Shown here: piece by piece, positions 61,601 through 64,000 of the stretch
Numbering within the stretch: the stretch's first letter is position 1
Layout: each line of letters starts with the position of its first letter
Source of the DNA: Halichondria panicea
Taxonomy: Eukaryota > Porifera > Demospongiae > Suberitida > Halichondriidae
Length of the DNA stretch: 64,000 nucleotides
Direction of reading: 5' to 3'
Assembly (NCBI RefSeq): GCF_963675165.1
Contig: NC_087389.1
Coordinates: 1,398,001 to 1,462,000, forward strand
Translations under genes and position numbers: made by a program
The notes under the pieces: model-generated
What the model was told of the DNA's origin: nothing
Databases searched by the model: none
What the model saw: the letters and a program-made list of their open reading frames with translations, nothing else

Positions 61601-61705
61601 CTGTATAACTTTGTTTTCTATACCCTTTTGCCTCGTATTCTGTAGAATAGCTTTATTATCACACCACGTTTTATTTTATGCAACTGTTATAATGTTTTAA
61701 AAAAC

Positions 61706-62974
61706 TTATAAAACACTGAGAATGAATATGAAAATGAAAACATAAAACAGTACATGAAATGATGGGTGCATGGATGAGGCTGAGTCTGATGAAGGTGGTA
61801 GACCTAGTTCAGTTGTAGTCGAGACAGGCTTTGGAGGAGTGGTAGCTCTGGCTGTAGGCTGGTGAGTGGCTGTAGTGCTCATCGTTGTGGTCACAGCGTT
61901 ACATGTAAGTTCTGTGTAGGCACTGCAACTCTCCCAGGGTGGCATCAAGGGGGGTTGGACGAGGGGGGTTCCTGTTAGGGGGTCAGGTTGTACTTCGTAG
62001 AATTCACCAGTGGTGTTTACCGATGAATGCAAAATGCAGCACGAATCTAATGTTGTGTCTGTTTGTAGAGCAGCTATTAAGTTGTTGTCATCTGTCACAC
62101 TGGTAGCTGAACATACAGAGATTCCTGGTCTTATCAAAACAACAGCAAATATGCACTGTGTGTCTGTTAGATTTGTTTGGCATGATCCTGTGATGTTTAG
62201 ACTGAAGTAGGTCATATTACAAGAGGCTGCATATGCAGATATTTGAGTTCGGCAAGTTCCTCCACAAAATCGTTGTGAGATGTTGCTATTATTAACTGGC
62301 TTTACAGCTTCTTCACAGTCTTTTATTATGACGTCCAATTGGCTTTGGGAGCACTCAATCTCAGCGATAACGTTGTGCTCATCCTCTGTAGATACTGGAT
62401 GGCCAAAATCTTCGTAGTAGTGGCTGCAATTGCTCCAAGGTGGAGAAAGAGGTGGTTGAATGGTAGGTCGCATGAGAACAGAGTCAAACTCAATCTGAAA
62501 GTACTCTCCTGTTGAATTGTAGGTAGAATACAAAGAGCAAATAGGTGGAATACTTGGGTTGATGGGTACTGTACTTAGCTCGTTGTTGCTGCTGACAGCT
62601 GATGCTCTGCATGACAAAACTCCTGGTCTGATTAAAATGACGGCGAATACACACTGAGGGTGGTTGTTGTTCACCAAGCAAGTACCTGTGATGTTGACGC
62701 TGAAACTAGTGTGGCTACAGGAACTTGCATAGCTGGCTATTTCATCTTTGCAAGAGCTGCCACAGAATTGTCTTGCAATTGAGCCACTACTTTCGGGGAT
62801 CAGACTCTCCTGGCAACTTTGGAAGATGGAGTTAAGGTTTTCATTGGAGCATTCTGCGTCTCTGGTGATCCTCGGGATTTTTTGAAGTTGGTTGACGGGA
62901 TTATTGTGAAGTATTCTTGCTTCTGCCAAGCCCAATGCAAGCAGTACAATAATCGATAGAAAACCTGTAGACAT
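61706..62974 (-). CDS. intronless two-repeat cysteine-rich secreted or GPI-anchored protein
   Basis: One uninterrupted frame of 422 codons. It starts with a signal peptide (MSTGFLSIIVLLALGLAEA). Two homologous repeats follow at about residues 42-190 and 205-355. Each has, in order: ECS, then a helix and a Cys (SIFQSCQES / VIIKDCEEA); RQFCGSSC / QRFCGGTC; YASSCSHTSFSVNITGTC / YAASCNMTYFSLNITGSC; QCVFAVILIRPGVLSC / QCIFAVVLIRPGISVC; NSTGEYFQIE / NTTGEFYEVQ; and PPLSPPWSNC / PPLMPPWESC. Several N-glycosylation sequons are conserved. A T/P-rich mucin-like stalk leads to a hydrophobic C-terminus (FHVLFYVFIFIFILSVL) with no cytoplasmic residues after it, typical of a GPI signal. I recognise no domain family. 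It is tail-to-tail with GEN1. Confidence 0.85.
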   Translation of the reverse strand: MSTGFLSIIVLLALGLAEARILHNNPVNQLQKIPRITRDAECSNENLNSIFQSCQESLIPESSGSIARQFCGSSCKDEIASYASSCSHTSFSVNITGTCLVNNNHPQCVFAVILIRPGVLSCRASAVSSNNELSTVPINPSIPPICSLYSTYNSTGEYFQIEFDSVLMRPTIQPPLSPPWSNCSHYYEDFGHPVSTEDEHNVIAEIECSQSQLDVIIKDCEEAVKPVNNSNISQRFCGGTCRTQISAYAASCNMTYFSLNITGSCQTNLTDTQCIFAVVLIRPGISVCSATSVTDDNNLIAALQTDTTLDSCCILHSSVNTTGEFYEVQPDPLTGTPLVQPPLMPPWESCSAYTELTCNAVTTTMSTTATHQPTARATTPPKPVSTTTELGLPPSSDSASSMHPSFHVLFYVFIFIFILSVL

Positions 62975-63921
62975 AGTCTTTCCACTTGGATGTTTCTTTT
63001 TTCACTCAAATTCTTTCCGTAGAAGTAACTGCATTGGATTTAAATGTAAAATATTTCGGACTGAAGTATTAATATTATGACTACACACTTACACAGAGTC
63101 AACAGGATGGTCACAACAGTTCTCAGAATGCTCTGCAATCAGTCAGTACCACACAGTGTTGCAGTTTGCTCAACAGTCTCTCCAGTCTCAACAACAGCTG
63201 TTTATCTCTCTTAAATATCCAACTGATACTATCAATCCATATTTCCTGAATGCAACAATACATGATTTGATTTGCCAGACAACTGTAGAAAGAATAGATC
63301 AGCCTTGCTTTGTACATAACTACAAGGGTTGGTCCCTTTCTTCATTGTCTAATTGATGCTGGAATTTTTCTAACAATTATATTGGTTCAACCGAAACGAT
63401 TTCTAACATTCATAGATAATAGTACTATCATAGATGATACAGTACTGACGTGGATGTGAAACGGCCTAGTATCCGGAGGGGTCCACGGGAATTGTCTGAA
63501 GCTATCATCGTAACGAGCAGATTATGTTAGAAACCCTGTAACTGTCATGTTTATATAGCAACCAGAGCGTAGTAAACAGTGTTCCGTGTCTGAAAACTGG
63601 TGAAAATGACTGGCACACATTGATACTTGCAGTGGGCTTGTAGGTAAGACTAGTTTCTCTAAGCTCATGGGAGAATATCATATTTTAGCATAAATTTTTC
63701 TGTAAAAATACTTTGTGTGAGATTTTTGGCCTGGACAGTAAATATTCAGGTTACCATTCAGTAGTAATACTTGAAGTACACTGTAAACTACGAGGAGAAT
63801 CTATGTTTGACAACTGTTATGAAAGTTTAAGTGCTATAGAAAGGGCTAAAGCATGAGTTAGTTGCACTTTTTGCGTGAGATTATTTCTAAACCTGTGAGC
63901 CTACTTTTTGCATATTTAGCT
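62975..63921. other. intergenic region upstream of the cysteine-rich gene
   Basis: It contains the promoter of the minus-strand cysteine-rich gene. A plus-strand frame at 63156-63356 (MLQFAQQSLQSQQQ) has no splice partners or recognisable content. No repeats or RNA genes are seen. Confidence 0.4.
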
Positions 63922-64000
63922 GATGAAAACCTTCGTGTATTGATGCAGCAGGAGAATCTATTAACTAAGCATACAGTAAAGTTATTGGAAAAATACAGCC
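63922..64000 (+). CDS. possible exon truncated by the window end
   Basis: After an acceptor-like tttttgcatatttag, a plus-strand frame reads DENLRVLMQQENLLTK then HTVKLLEKYS and runs off the window. The charged, leucine-heptad character looks like a helical protein segment. There are too few residues to assign a family, and the acceptor is only fair. Confidence 0.3.

Overview
The window is animal nuclear DNA. It holds about sixteen protein-coding genes in 64 kb. Most are cut by short GT-AG introns, many of them 50-400 bases. The families (SIAH, WT1, MON1, GEN1, PEX16, TMEM175, STARD7) are metazoan or general eukaryotic ones. Compact genes, short shared promoters, AT-rich non-coding DNA and a four-finger WT1-type factor point to an early-branching animal. 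A demosponge is the best guess, but that is inference from overall character and not from a diagnostic marker. I found no bacterial-style operon, CRISPR array, rRNA or convincing tRNA.

Layout, left to right. A minus-strand first exon at the left edge faces the ubiquitin ligase SIAH. Next comes a 21-exon DENND2-type Rab GEF. A small intronless basic protein (minus strand) and a CNBD2-like cyclic-nucleotide-binding protein follow. A WT1-type zinc-finger factor sits alone between gaps of 1.7 and 3.3 kb. Then come uridine phosphorylase, mitochondrial ribosomal protein bS6m (minus) and the ATP synthase F6 subunit, the last two divergent from one promoter. STARD7 and an unassigned zinc-finger protein lie on the minus strand. 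An LRP-like receptor and a small membrane protein follow on the plus strand, then PEX16 (minus). PEX16 is divergent from the first of two tandem TMEM175 channel genes. MON1 (minus) and GEN1 (plus) form another divergent pair. The right end has an intronless, secreted or GPI-anchored cysteine-rich protein (minus) and a possible exon cut by the window edge.

Functional themes. Several products act on endomembranes: a Rab GEF (DENND2), a Rab7-GEF subunit (MON1), a lysosomal ion channel (TMEM175), a peroxisome biogenesis factor (PEX16) and a lipid-transfer protein (STARD7). Three have mitochondrial roles (bS6m, F6, STARD7). I see no sign that they form one pathway. The organising feature is shared promoters: three divergent start-codon pairs are only 145-169 bases apart.

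Most notable observations: (1) a ~3.8 kb tandem duplication of the whole TMEM175 gene, with several later changes in one copy; (2) amplified copies of a 3' splice site inside the second TMEM175 gene; (3) CA-rich tracts directly against 3' splice sites in many genes, always CA on the gene's own strand; (4) a WT1-like factor whose four fingers lie in one exon; (5) an intronless two-repeat cysteine-rich surface protein of no family I recognise; (6) GEN1 with a C-terminal PIP-box and SUMO-interaction motif; (7) two copies of a short MITE-like element. Exon boundaries were set by hand from splice signals and reading phase. Most phases close exactly, and the uncertain ones are flagged.
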